A stretch of DNA of 64,000 bases from Paenisporosarcina sp050269735 (GTDB lineage Bacteria; Bacillota; Bacilli; Bacillales_A; Planococcaceae): positions 1-64,000 of the forward strand of contig NZ_JBNNIX010000007.1 in NCBI RefSeq assembly GCF_050269735.1, written 5' to 3'. The notes below the pieces were generated by a model that had not been told where the DNA came from, made no database searches, and saw only the letters and a program-made list of their open reading frames with translations. This document shows, piece after piece, positions 33,287 to 42,332 of the stretch (the stretch's first letter is position 1; the number at the start of each line of letters is the position of its first letter). A program made the position numbers and the translations under genes.

Positions 33287-35044
33287 ATGAAGATTTCAAA
33301 AGTGAAAGTTAAAAATTATAGAAACATCGAGGACATAGACATTGATTTAAATAGGTTAGTTATATTCATTGGTGATAACAATAGTGGGAAAAGCAATTTG
33401 TTGAAAGCTATTACTTTTCCTTTTTTAAATAGCGAGGTTGGTGGCGTAACTAAAAATTTGGGATGGAACGATATAAATCATAAAGCAAAGCAAAGTTATT
33501 TTGAATTTATTGAACGTAATTTAGAAAGTATAAAAAACAATACAATTCCTCTCGAATCGTTTGTAGATGCTATACCCATTGTCTCCGTTCAAGTTCATTT
33601 GTTACCCGAGGTTGGGGAAGAATTCTATGTAAAGAAGTGGATTCTTTCAATTGATGAAGAAGATAAAACAGAATATGCTATTCAATACATATTCCACATC
33701 GAAAAAACTAAAGAACTATTGGAACATGTTAGAGCAGTTTTAGAATATGAAGATTCTATCGAAAATATAAAAATGAACCTCTTGCCAATTGAATTATATA
33801 CATACTCCATCATAGTGCCGTCAACAAAGGTTTCAGCGGGCTTTAGCGACCTAAATCAATTTAAATATAATTCACTAGCTGCAGAAAGAGACGATTTTTC
33901 AAATAAACACAATCAATTGGGTTCAAAAGCACTGGTAAGCTTGCTGAACAGCAAATTGACCGAGGAACAGAAAGTGAAGGTGGAAATATCCTATGAAAGA
34001 TTCTTTGATGAATTAAAAGGAATTAGTAATCTGGACGGTATATTTAATTGGCAGAATAGAAGTGAAATTGAAAATGCAAAAGCTTTTTTTGAAGAAATTA
34101 CACTACTGCCAAACATGCCAAGTATGAATTCGTTATTAAATAATGTTCGATTAGGATATGGTGAAGAATATCTCCATACACAAGGGCTTGGTTATAGAAA
34201 CCTGGTATACCTTTTAGTCATGATGAATTCTTTGGAGAACAATGAAGATGATGTATTAAATCTATTGACTATTGAAGAACCAGAAGCACATCTTTGTGTA
34301 AGCAACGAGAGGTTACTTTCAAGTTTTATTAATTCCACTATAAGTAACGCAAAAAATACTCAATTATTTATTTCCACTCATAGTCCAGAATTCCTGAACA
34401 AGCTCGAATTAAAAAATGTAGTAGTAGTTACAGAAGGAAATGCATTTTCTTTAATGTCATGCATGAAAGTCGCTGATTTAGACTATTTGGCCAAGAAACC
34501 AAATCTAGACTTTTTAAAATATCTGTTTTCCAGGAAATGTGTGTTAGTCGAAGGACCAACAGAAGAAATGTTAATTAAGTCTTACCTTGCTAATCAAAAG
34601 AATTCGTTGAATGATATTTATGTAATTTCATTGCATAAAGGTTTTACTAAAATGATTGATTTATGGTTGAAGGTAAATGAAGATTCATCGAATATGCTTG
34701 GTATCATACGAGATTTTGACAACCAACCTAAGGCGCAAGAAAATCATGAACAATATAACCAACACACTAATATATGTATTAAGACTACTGATAGTTATAC
34801 GTTAGAAACGGAATTTGTTAGAGAAAATGGAAACTTTAAGATACTTAAAAAATATTTTGAAATTAATCATAGTTGGGAAGGGATAGAAACTCCAGATTTA
34901 CTATCTGATAAGTGGAGAGCAGCAAAGACGGATGTGATGTTAAGATTTTGCCAAGACATAGGTTCAGAAGACTTGAAAGAAATTAAATTACCTCAACATA
35001 TCGCCGGAGTATTACATTTTCTGGAAACAGGAGAAAAAGCATGA
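33287..35044 (+). CDS. gajA: Gabija-like GajA: OLD-type ATPase with TOPRIM nuclease domain
   Basis: A 585-residue anti-phage nuclease component. The ATPase has Walker A GDNNSGKSN (29-37), Walker B LLTIEEPEAHL (near 330) and the switch STHSPEFL (near 365). A TOPRIM nickase domain follows: VLVEGPTEEML (near 420) and IRDFDNQ (near 475) with acidic metal ligands. The order ATPase then TOPRIM is that of OLD/GajA proteins. ATG 33287 is chosen because AAAGGTGG lies 6 bases upstream. It overlaps the helicase gene by 4 bases. A chromosomal OLD nuclease is the alternative, but the helicase partner argues for Gabija. Confidence 0.85.
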   Translation: MKISKVKVKNYRNIEDIDIDLNRLVIFIGDNNSGKSNLLKAITFPFLNSEVGGVTKNLGWNDINHKAKQSYFEFIERNLESIKNNTIPLESFVDAIPIVSVQVHLLPEVGEEFYVKKWILSIDEEDKTEYAIQYIFHIEKTKELLEHVRAVLEYEDSIENIKMNLLPIELYTYSIIVPSTKVSAGFSDLNQFKYNSLAAERDDFSNKHNQLGSKALVSLLNSKLTEEQKVKVEISYERFFDELKGISNLDGIFNWQNRSEIENAKAFFEEITLLPNMPSMNSLLNNVRLGYGEEYLHTQGLGYRNLVYLLVMMNSLENNEDDVLNLLTIEEPEAHLCVSNERLLSSFINSTISNAKNTQLFISTHSPEFLNKLELKNVVVVTEGNAFSLMSCMKVADLDYLAKKPNLDFLKYLFSRKCVLVEGPTEEMLIKSYLANQKNSLNDIYVISLHKGFTKMIDLWLKVNEDSSNMLGIIRDFDNQPKAQENHEQYNQHTNICIKTTDSYTLETEFVRENGNFKILKKYFEINHSWEGIETPDLLSDKWRAAKTDVMLRFCQDIGSEDLKEIKLPQHIAGVLHFLETGEKA

Positions 35045-36405
35045 ATATTGTCGTAGCAGGGGCTGGTGCAGGAAAAACAACCTCAATGGCAGAAGTGGTA
35101 TTACAACGATTAAAAGAAATTAATAAAGAAAAGATTGTGTATATTGTAACCTACACGAATTCGGCTAGAGACAGGATTAGGGAGAAAGTGATGGAGTTGA
35201 ACGGATCAATCCCTAAGCAACTTCACATTGAAACTTATCATTCCTTTTTAATACAAGAATTTATTTTTCCATTTCATCATCTGTTGTATCAAACACAATA
35301 TATCAAAGCCTCATTAATTAAACTCTCAACTATACCTGCTTATAGGAATTCCAAAATAAAGGAATTAGAAGCGAATCAAGAAATACATGTAGATAAAGTT
35401 ACAGAAGTAGCAAAGTGGATAATATGTGGAAAATCTGCTGATAAAAAAAATATTAAAATCAAGAGAACTAGGATATTATCCATTGTTTCGAACTATTTAG
35501 ATTCTATCTTCATTGATGAAGCACAAGATATGGACAGCCATTTAAAACAAATAGTAATTACCTTATACACAAACAGATTACAACTATATATTGTTGGTGA
35601 TCCCAAACAAGATTTACGTGGTAGGAATGCTTTTAATGATCTGATAACCGAACATGCGGACATAGTGGAATATAAAGAAGAAAACCATCGATGTCCTCTT
35701 AAACATGTAGAACTATCCAATAGATTCATTGCTAGTGAACAAAAGCAAGTAGCACAGGCAGATACAGATGGGAAATTGGGGTTCATCTTTGAGAAGGACT
35801 TACTGATTGAAGATTATATTAAAAATGAGAAATGGGATTATGTATATATTTCTAAAAAAAATGAAAGATATGTTACCAATAGTGAAGATCTGCTAAAAGA
35901 AGAGAGTAATCTAACGTATGAATTGAAATGTATAATAAAAAATTCGAATATTAAAAAAGATAAAATTGATTTAGGAGTATTTAGGGCAAAACAATGGTGT
36001 CTGAAGGTTTTAACTTCAAAAACAAACAGCTTTATATTTACGGAAATACAAAGATCTTTTAATTTAAAGCTTTCAAAAAAAGACATGGCGAAACTTGGAG
36101 AGGCATTAAAACTAAATCGAGAAAAAGAACAAGTTTCTGGCATTAAGGTTAATTCTATCGATAGCATTAAAGGACTAGAGGGAAAGAGATGCTTATTCAT
36201 TTTAACGACAGATCTTATTCCTTATCTAATCCAAGAAAATACCGCTAATAATAAAATGAAAAACTACTTATATGTAGCCTTAACACGGGCTAGAGAAGAA
36301 TTAATGTTTTTAGTTACTCGAGAAGTTGAAGAAAAATATAGCAGAGAGTTATTAATAGAAAAATTTGAAGAACTGAAAATTTCTCACGTTGAATTAGAAA
36401 TATGA
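35041..36405 (+). CDS. gajB: Gabija-like GajB: UvrD/PcrA-type helicase
   Basis: A 454-residue superfamily-1 helicase. Motif I GAGAGKTT (about 7-14), motif Ia VTYTNSARDRIREKV (about 38), motif II FIDEAQDMD (about 158), motif III YIVGDPKQDLRG (about 182) and motif VI YVALTRAREEL (about 410) are all visible. GajB-type proteins sense nucleic-acid ends made during phage replication and activate GajA. The ATGA overlap with gajA shows co-translation. The protein is slightly shorter than most GajB. Confidence 0.85.
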   Translation: MNIVVAGAGAGKTTSMAEVVLQRLKEINKEKIVYIVTYTNSARDRIREKVMELNGSIPKQLHIETYHSFLIQEFIFPFHHLLYQTQYIKASLIKLSTIPAYRNSKIKELEANQEIHVDKVTEVAKWIICGKSADKKNIKIKRTRILSIVSNYLDSIFIDEAQDMDSHLKQIVITLYTNRLQLYIVGDPKQDLRGRNAFNDLITEHADIVEYKEENHRCPLKHVELSNRFIASEQKQVAQADTDGKLGFIFEKDLLIEDYIKNEKWDYVYISKKNERYVTNSEDLLKEESNLTYELKCIIKNSNIKKDKIDLGVFRAKQWCLKVLTSKTNSFIFTEIQRSFNLKLSKKDMAKLGEALKLNREKEQVSGIKVNSIDSIKGLEGKRCLFILTTDLIPYLIQENTANNKMKNYLYVALTRAREELMFLVTREVEEKYSRELLIEKFEELKISHVELEI

Positions 36406-36478
36406 ATACAGTCCGCAAAGTGTGTCGAATTATTGTTTATAAATTAAAATTTGGCCATACGAAGAACAGGAGAATAAA

Positions 36479-37966
36479 ATGTCAAATATTGATCTTAATG
36501 AGATAGAGATTTTAAACTTTATATTAGCAGAATATGCAGAAGAGCATTTATCACCTAGCACTTTTATTTGGTATAAAACAGTAGTTGCAGAGCATCTTAA
36601 GATGAATGCATTAAACAAAATAGAAAGTGGTAACTATAAAGATGTATTTTCAATACAAAACTTAAAAAAGATTTCCAGAAACTCTAATATGGTAAGACCT
36701 GCTTTAATAAAATTTCTTGATGCTTTATACAACGAAGGGGTTTTAGGAAGTCAAATAGATTTTTTAAAATCAAAAAATAATATAGAAGAAGTTTTTTCAA
36801 GAAGTTTGAGCCAAGAAGAAAGAGAAGTAACATTTTTATCTCCTCAAGAACTAAAAGCACTTTTTGGTAATAGAATTTCGTACAGAACAGAGGAAGAAGA
36901 AAAGCTTGTTCCTTTGTTATGTGCTTTTTCTTTCTTTTGTATGTTAAAGCAGGGAGAAATTAATAAACTAGTTATATCTGATATCGATATAGAGAAAAAA
37001 AGAGTGAGAATTAGAAGAAATCAAGAGGACAAACACAATCTAGTATCTTGGTTGAATTTCGAAAATACGACTTATAAAAGTCTCTTATCATATTTAGAAT
37101 ATAGAAAAAACCTCAATACTAGCTCTGATTATTTAATGGTTGATAAAAATGGAAATCCCTTAAATAATCAGAAAGTTAATGCCTTATTTAATTCTTTACG
37201 GAGAACAGAGAACAAATTAATATTAAATGATGTTAATATTTCACAAGAATTATTGATTCGAAGTATGATTCTATATATATTAACAAACACAAATGGAAAT
37301 GGAATATATCAGTTATTGTTAATACATGAGCCTTCAAATTCTCAATTTCAACATGCTTTTAATGAATATATATCAATTCAAAGACTTGAAAATAATCAAG
37401 AGGCCATCGACAGTTTCACTATTTCTGATATTGTTCCCAAGAAAAGAAACAAACCACATACAAACAGTAAAGATAATTATACTATGGGGTCATATTCAGA
37501 GAAAAATGATATTAGTGAGGTCGATTTAAATATGTATGACGAGGAGCACGTTAATTACAAAAACTTAGAAGAGAACAAAATAACTATTCAAAGAATGGTA
37601 AGAAATTCAAAAGTGGTTTCAACTTTAAAAGAAAAATACAGTCATGAATGCCAACTTTGTGGATTCCGTATAAGGAAGTCTAACAGTGAATATTCTTCCG
37701 AAGGTCACCATATTCAACCCTACAACAAAAAACACAGAGGAGATGATAATTCCAGTAATATAATTATACTGTGTCCTAATTGTCATACTCAATTTGATGA
37801 TTTATATTTTGCTATACACCCTGTAACAGAATTAGTCTATTGTATTTTAGGGGAGGAAGATGACTACCATCTAAGTACTCTAAAGATGTCAGAAGGCCAT
37901 GTGTTAGGAAAAAAATATCTTGATTATACTTGGGGAATATTTGAAGAAAAACAAAAGAGGTTATAA
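36479..37966 (+). CDS. Degenerate tyrosine-recombinase-like protein fused to an HNH nuclease
   Basis: A 495-residue two-part protein. Residues about 10-105 look like a recombinase core-binding (SAM-like) domain (LSPSTFIWYKTVVAEHL). Residues about 120-300 follow the tyrosine-recombinase fold, but the catalytic boxes are altered: the first Arg box reads MLKQGEI, and the HxLRH box reads LLIRSMI; a His remains in LLIHEPS, but no Tyr sits at the usual distance. Residues about 388-442 are a zinc-containing HNH nuclease: CQLCGF, EGHHIQPY, CPNCH. AGGAG precedes the ATG. It starts 73 bases after gajB and is probably co-transcribed. Confidence 0.75.
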   Translation: MSNIDLNEIEILNFILAEYAEEHLSPSTFIWYKTVVAEHLKMNALNKIESGNYKDVFSIQNLKKISRNSNMVRPALIKFLDALYNEGVLGSQIDFLKSKNNIEEVFSRSLSQEEREVTFLSPQELKALFGNRISYRTEEEEKLVPLLCAFSFFCMLKQGEINKLVISDIDIEKKRVRIRRNQEDKHNLVSWLNFENTTYKSLLSYLEYRKNLNTSSDYLMVDKNGNPLNNQKVNALFNSLRRTENKLILNDVNISQELLIRSMILYILTNTNGNGIYQLLLIHEPSNSQFQHAFNEYISIQRLENNQEAIDSFTISDIVPKKRNKPHTNSKDNYTMGSYSEKNDISEVDLNMYDEEHVNYKNLEENKITIQRMVRNSKVVSTLKEKYSHECQLCGFRIRKSNSEYSSEGHHIQPYNKKHRGDDNSSNIIILCPNCHTQFDDLYFAIHPVTELVYCILGEEDDYHLSTLKMSEGHVLGKKYLDYTWGIFEEKQKRL

Positions 37967-38046
37967 AACTGTTAGCTATATAAATAGTAGGCACGTTCTA
38001 TTAGCATCTTTATAGAAGGGTTTTTTATCCACCTGAAACAGGAGGA

Positions 38047-38075
38047 AAGCCACTGCCCAATAGGTAGTGGCTTCT
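38047..38075. terminator. Hairpin after the recombinase-HNH gene
   Basis: AAGCCACT pairs perfectly with AGTGGCTT around an 11-base loop. The T run is weak. The 37967-38244 gap otherwise holds no gene. Confidence 0.5.
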
Positions 38076-38244
38076 ATATAACATGAATAGTCAATAGGCA
38101 GTTTCTTCTATTGTAATGGTTTAACTATCTCTTCATCGGGTGCTCTCACTAATTTATAAAAACTGGCCATTCTACCCCCAGCTTCTTTCAATGCGACCAC
38201 TGCCGTTAGCTCTACTCCTTCCTATTTTTCTTATAACAATCTGA

Positions 38245-38805
38245 TTATTTGCGTTCCAAATAGCGATAAATTGTAGTTCGAGAAACGCCCCATCTTTCTG
38301 CCACATCTTTAATCGGTGTACCCCCATCAATAAGACTCTTCATCATTTCAATATCTTTCACTCCATACTTCTCTGGCCGTCCGCCAAGTCGCCCACGTGC
38401 TTTAGCCGCCACTCGTCCTGCAGCGGAACGTTCTTGAATGAGATTTCGTTCAAACTCCGCAAATGCCGCAAAGAGATGAAACATCAGTTGACCGGTAGCG
38501 TTGCTACGATCCATAGTTATATTCTCTTGAAGACTGTGAAACCCGATGCTTTGTTCATTTAAGTTATTGACTAGGTCAATCAAGTCCTGCATGTTTCGGC
38601 CAAGCCGATCTAATCGCCATACAACTATGGTATCCCCTTGACGAGCGTATTGAAGAGCTTCGTCTAATCCAGGCCGTTGTTTTTTTGATCCACTCATCTT
38701 ATCGTGAAAAATCTTTGTACATCCATATTGTGTAAGTGCATCTGTTTGTAAATCCAAGTTTTGTAAACCAGTCGACACTCTTGCATATCCAATTAACACA
38801 GTCAT
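38245..38805 (-). CDS. Serine recombinase (resolvase/invertase family)
   Basis: A 186-residue small serine recombinase. The catalytic Ser lies in IGYARVSTGLQNLDLQ; further motifs are VVWRLDRLGRNMQDLI and the long helix with FAEFERNLIQERS. A C-terminal HTH (TPIKDVAERWGVSRTTIYRYL) binds DNA. It resembles Tn3-type resolvases used for cointegrate or plasmid-multimer resolution. No transposase gene accompanies it. A res-like region lies just upstream. Confidence 0.93.
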   Translation of the reverse strand: MTVLIGYARVSTGLQNLDLQTDALTQYGCTKIFHDKMSGSKKQRPGLDEALQYARQGDTIVVWRLDRLGRNMQDLIDLVNNLNEQSIGFHSLQENITMDRSNATGQLMFHLFAAFAEFERNLIQERSAAGRVAAKARGRLGGRPEKYGVKDIEMMKSLIDGGTPIKDVAERWGVSRTTIYRYLERK

Positions 38806-38829
38806 TCCTCATTTCCAATTTAATCCTAT

Positions 38830-38975
38830 ATTAATTGTAACATAATATAAAATGGAGTTGGTTATTGAACATAGAAAAATGGTCAGAGTTTTGTTACATA
38901 TAGTAGATTCAAAATGACAACTTTAAGAACCAGTTGTGTTGTGTTCAGAAAAGGACGAGTTTTGTTACATATCCA
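38830..38975. other. Candidate res site of the resolvase
   Basis: Upstream of the resolvase there is an inverted-type unit (ATTGTAACATAATATAAAAT) and two direct repeats ending GAGTTTTGTTACATAT (38868-38902 and 38943-38973). Three spaced sub-sites next to the gene is the usual layout of res. The 38976-39290 stretch after it holds only decayed sequence. Confidence 0.45.
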
Positions 38976-38999
38976 TTGGGTTACTAGTGATTGCGAAAA

Positions 39000-39215
39000 A
39001 TGGTTAAGTCGTTTGCAACTTTTTTTAATAATGAAGAACAAGCAGAAACTGCATCTAATTTTTTAAGGGGGGTATTGTGAAAAAACATTTGATTTTACAG
39101 ACACAGTAGAGAAGATACTTGATAAAAAAGCAATGTTGATTTTAAAGAATATGACGGGGTTGAAAAAGGGGAATGGTACAGAACATAGAAAAGGAAATAG
39201 GATGTTGTGTACATA
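39000..39215 (+). pseudogene. Possible decayed small gene
   Basis: ATG 39000 opens a frame with FATFFNNEEQAETASNFL and stops at 39080. A +1 shift within GGGGGG/TTGTG allows the frame to continue as EKTFDFTDTVEKILDKKAML. The family is unclear; chance is possible. Confidence 0.25.
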
Positions 39216-39290
39216 AATGTTGTGCAAGTATTAATACGCGTACAATTGCAAAATTTTATATGAAGGTAAATCGGCGATCTCGAAAAAATA

Positions 39291-39593
39291 TTACTTAATT
39301 TTAATTAACATCTGTTTATTTAATTCATCTACACATAGGCAGTACTGATCATCCGAGGTAATGTTAGCAATGTCAATGATTTCCTTTGGGATTTTCACGT
39401 ATCCGTTCTCTGAAATTAGGCGTTTGTTATGAGAAGACTTAGTATTTTCTCTTCGAATAAAAATCACTTTTTCCTCATAAGCGATTTCAATTTTTCTTAT
39501 TAAGTGAAATCCTAATTCTATTTGAATTTTCTTTGGAATTCGCAATATCCCTGTAGCAGGGAAGTCTTTGTAAGTGTATTTTTTTATGCCCAT
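39291..39593 (-). CDS. Protein with two AbrB-like swapped-hairpin domains
   Basis: A 100-residue protein that looks like two tandem SpoVT/AbrB half-barrels. The first is ATGILRIPKKIQIELGF...VIFIRR, the second ENGYVKIPKEIIDIANI...MLIKIK. AbrB usually needs two chains for one DNA-binding unit; here one chain may supply both. ATG 39593 has TGGAG upstream. It could regulate the neighbouring envelope genes. DNA binding is inferred. Confidence 0.6.
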   Translation of the reverse strand: MGIKKYTYKDFPATGILRIPKKIQIELGFHLIRKIEIAYEEKVIFIRRENTKSSHNKRLISENGYVKIPKEIIDIANITSDDQYCLCVDELNKQMLIKIK

Positions 39594-39608
39594 CGTAGCA
39601 CACTCCAC

Positions 39609-39961
39609 TTTTCAAGATTTTATTTTCATATTTTTATTATTATAGATAACCTGTTTTTTCTTCTGAAATTTCCTTAATACAGACAGTTGGAAGCAAAATA
39701 ATAATTAATAATAGCAAAAAATTTTCCACCCACTATAAATAGTAATGGTTACGTTTTACTTGCATGAAATATACTACACATTATTTTTTCAAAAGACAAG
39801 ACAAACTTTATGTTTTTGATTTGTCTAATTTTAGTTTTAACATCGATTTCCCTGTTTATAAATCACGGGCTTCTAGTATTAGCTTATTAATATCGCAATG
39901 TAACCATTTTCCATACAGAGTGAATTAAATGTAAACTGAAGAGAAGTAACCATTTAAATTG
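39609..39961. other. Gap without a gene
   Basis: AT-rich sequence with no coding frame of credible length and no recognised RNA. The terminator of the next minus-strand gene lies at its right end. Confidence 0.4.
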
Positions 39962-39994
39962 AAAAGGACTACCTTTAGATAAGGTAGTCCTTTT
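39962..39994 (-). terminator. Terminator of the C39-like lipoprotein gene
   Basis: AAAAGGACTACCTT pairs perfectly with AAGGTAGTCCTTTT, followed by T run on either strand. Confidence 0.85.
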
Positions 39995-40038
39995 GTTAAT
40001 ATGGGATGGATTAAAGAATACTTTATGAACAGAACGGA

Positions 40039-41103
40039 TTAGCGATGAGCCTCTCGGTTTTTTTTAACAATAACAGCATGTTTTCCAAGAGCTTCATAAC
40101 TATCAAAAAATACTTCTTCTGAGACGCTTTGCTGACCCTCAAGTGGATTCATAATAAGTACTTTTCCTTCCTTCCACCCGTTCAAGACAACGGCATGAAG
40201 GTTTGTAAAAGATGGATGGAATTCATTTGTTCCTTCCATATACCATCCTCCGCGTTTGATAGGGGACGACAAATCACGGGTTACCCATACGATTACAGGT
40301 ATATCTTGATCTATATATGAAAGGAGTTCTTCTCGTGTACTCCAACTCACATTCTCCGCAGATAAATCCATCTTATTGGCAGCAATTGCATCCTTGGCAG
40401 CCTCGACAATAGGAGATGCAAAGACGTACCAACCGCCTTTCAACTCACGCGGATTACCCGCATATTCTATATGTGGATTTGGTCCAACTCTTTTGCCACC
40501 CCGAGTACTGAAAGATGCTTTAGGCAAGTATTTATCTGCCATTGTGGTTTTGGAAACATCCATTCCATAATGATTTAGAATGGCTGTTAAAGCTACTATT
40601 TCACATCCATTAGGCAGTTCAGGATACTGCATGACAGTGGGTATATCAATGTAATTTGCACTGCGTTGTATGTATGTCTCTATTAGGAAAATATCATTTT
40701 TCGAATCATGTATATACGGTTTTTCTTCTTTAATAGGATTGAATGTTCCACTTTCATCCATAATTAAAGCCTTGACTATGTATTCCTTTCCATTAATCAA
40801 ACCTTCAATTTTTGTTTCGCCAGATGGATTAGAGTTAGCTGAAGTAACCAAACCTCCAGTAATTTTATCCTTTATCTCGATTTTATAATTGGGGACGGGT
40901 TGGCGATTGCGGCTATTTAATAACATGAAATTTCTTGAGGTGGTTAAGTTCTCCGTTTTACCAACTTTATCTGTGTCGGAATCTCCATCCGTTGAGAATG
41001 CGTTATTCACTTGTGAAAACAGTTTATCGGTGCATCCAGCTAGTAATAAAACAATTGACAATATCAATAAAAGGCACCGTTTCGGCTTCATCCATATTAC
41101 CAT
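40039..41103 (-). CDS. C39-family peptidase-like lipoprotein
   Basis: A 354-residue lipoprotein: LLLILSIVLLLAGC gives the lipobox. Residues about 60-140 resemble a prealbumin-like beta domain (YKIEIKDKITGG). Residues about 155-340 form a papain-like C39_2 domain: MQYPELPNGCEIVALTAILNHYG with the catalytic Cys, and LHAVVLNGW with the catalytic His. Such enzymes are secreted peptidases of unknown target in Bacillales. ATG 41103 follows GGTGGTGAG. It is convergent with nothing and ends in its own terminator. Confidence 0.8.
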   Translation of the reverse strand: MVIWMKPKRCLLLILSIVLLLAGCTDKLFSQVNNAFSTDGDSDTDKVGKTENLTTSRNFMLLNSRNRQPVPNYKIEIKDKITGGLVTSANSNPSGETKIEGLINGKEYIVKALIMDESGTFNPIKEEKPYIHDSKNDIFLIETYIQRSANYIDIPTVMQYPELPNGCEIVALTAILNHYGMDVSKTTMADKYLPKASFSTRGGKRVGPNPHIEYAGNPRELKGGWYVFASPIVEAAKDAIAANKMDLSAENVSWSTREELLSYIDQDIPVIVWVTRDLSSPIKRGGWYMEGTNEFHPSFTNLHAVVLNGWKEGKVLIMNPLEGQQSVSEEVFFDSYEALGKHAVIVKKNREAHR

Positions 41104-41238
41104 TGGTCTCACCACCTTCTTATGTCCTGAAATAGGTTAATTCACAAACAGGTTTAATATACCAACAATAGATTATTTCTATACACAAAACATTATATTT
41201 TTGAAAAACAGATGAAAAGTCCTTGCGAAATATAAAAA

Positions 41239-41271
41239 ACAACCACCTATCTCAATCGAATAGGCGGTTGT
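41239..41271 (-). terminator. Terminator of the SpoIIP-like gene
   Basis: ACAACCACCTAT pairs with ATAGGCGGTTGT (one wobble), with T6 on the minus strand. Confidence 0.8.
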
Positions 41272-41317
41272 ACTCTTTTTATTCTATTTTTGAATTCTTT
41301 TTTCTCTGTGATAAAAC

Positions 41318-42145
41318 TTAGATTGAAGTAACAGATGATTGATTTTGTAATACGATGGATATCGCTTTTGCTAAAAGAGAGATAGTTCGGTTAATTTCTT
41401 CTTGTGTATTTTCAATGCCCCCAAGTTCAATCAAAACCATATTTTTTGCCAAATCTTGATTATAGATGCCGTCCACATGATTCCCTTTCTTTCCGATTAC
41501 TCCACGTGAAATCCCAGGTACCATCACGTTTAACTGGGCCGAGAGGTTCTTGGCAAGGGATTGATTGAACGTATAATTCGGATGATCTTCCCCTACAACA
41601 AAATAAAGTTTTCCATAAGTTTCGTTTCCATAAGTAAGTGTGGTGGTCTTTTTTCCTGCAGAATCTCTGTGAAGATCAATAATTAAATCATATTCATTTT
41701 CTTGAAGTTTTGCAGCGAGAAAGGGACGTACGACATCGTAGGCTTCAGCAAAAGTACGATTCGTCTTTTTCATTTCGTGCATCGTATCGACCGGCAAAAA
41801 TTCTGCTTGAATGAGGTTAAAGTCAAATTGATTTTTTATTATGTTTTCAAATCCCATAATATTCGTGGTTGGTGAGTAAACTTCCGTCTGGCCATTTATG
41901 CTTTGTACGATCGGTATGAAGGCTTCATGGGAATGTGTGAATAGTAATAGAGCATTTTTATGATTAAGTTCTTGATTCACAATGGGTACTTCATGTTGAG
42001 TTGCTACAATGACCGCAACTTGTTTTTCGTCATATTCATCGGCGGCAACATTTTTTGAAGGGAAGGAAGAAAAAGTATTTATGATTAATGGTGACAAAAA
42101 AAGCATTGTAATAATGCCAAAACACGCCTGTGTACCTTTTCTCAA
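41318..42145 (-). CDS. SpoIIP-like peptidoglycan amidase/endopeptidase
   Basis: A 275-residue exported protein of the SpoIIP family, which degrades septal peptidoglycan during engulfment. Marks: N-terminal membrane helix (about 8-28), LLFTHSHEAFIP (metal-binding His), DLIIDLHRDSAG (His and Asp), and NMVLIELGGIENTQEEI. The TTG at 42145 is chosen because GAGGAGG lies 7-8 bases upstream and the longer frame has no site. The family is normally chromosomal and sporulation-specific, so a copy here is unusual. Confidence 0.85.
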   Translation of the reverse strand: MRKGTQACFGIITMLFLSPLIINTFSSFPSKNVAADEYDEKQVAVIVATQHEVPIVNQELNHKNALLLFTHSHEAFIPIVQSINGQTEVYSPTTNIMGFENIIKNQFDFNLIQAEFLPVDTMHEMKKTNRTFAEAYDVVRPFLAAKLQENEYDLIIDLHRDSAGKKTTTLTYGNETYGKLYFVVGEDHPNYTFNQSLAKNLSAQLNVMVPGISRGVIGKKGNHVDGIYNQDLAKNMVLIELGGIENTQEEINRTISLLAKAISIVLQNQSSVTSI

Positions 42146-42271
42146 TGTTAATCCCTCCTCACACAATCGTATGAGTGAGAAGGAGTCGATAGAATTGAAT
42201 CGCAGATTAATCATATGGATACATTTAAGAACACAGAACTCAAAATTCAGAAAAAACATTTGTATTGTAAA

Positions 42272-42286
42272 TCGTAATCATTACTA
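42272..42286. promoter_or_regulatory. Zur box upstream of znuA
   Basis: TCGTAATCATTACTA differs from the Bacillus Zur consensus TCGTAATNATTACGA by one base. It lies 47 bases before the zinc-binding protein gene. Confidence 0.75.
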
Positions 42287-42332
42287 TTAAAATTGAAACG
42301 AAAAGTACTTTAATCCACTAAAGGAGAAAAAA

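Noticed and set aside
36479..37966. Active tyrosine integrase
   Set aside because: The catalytic Arg and Tyr are not at the expected positions; the HNH part is the only intact active site seen.
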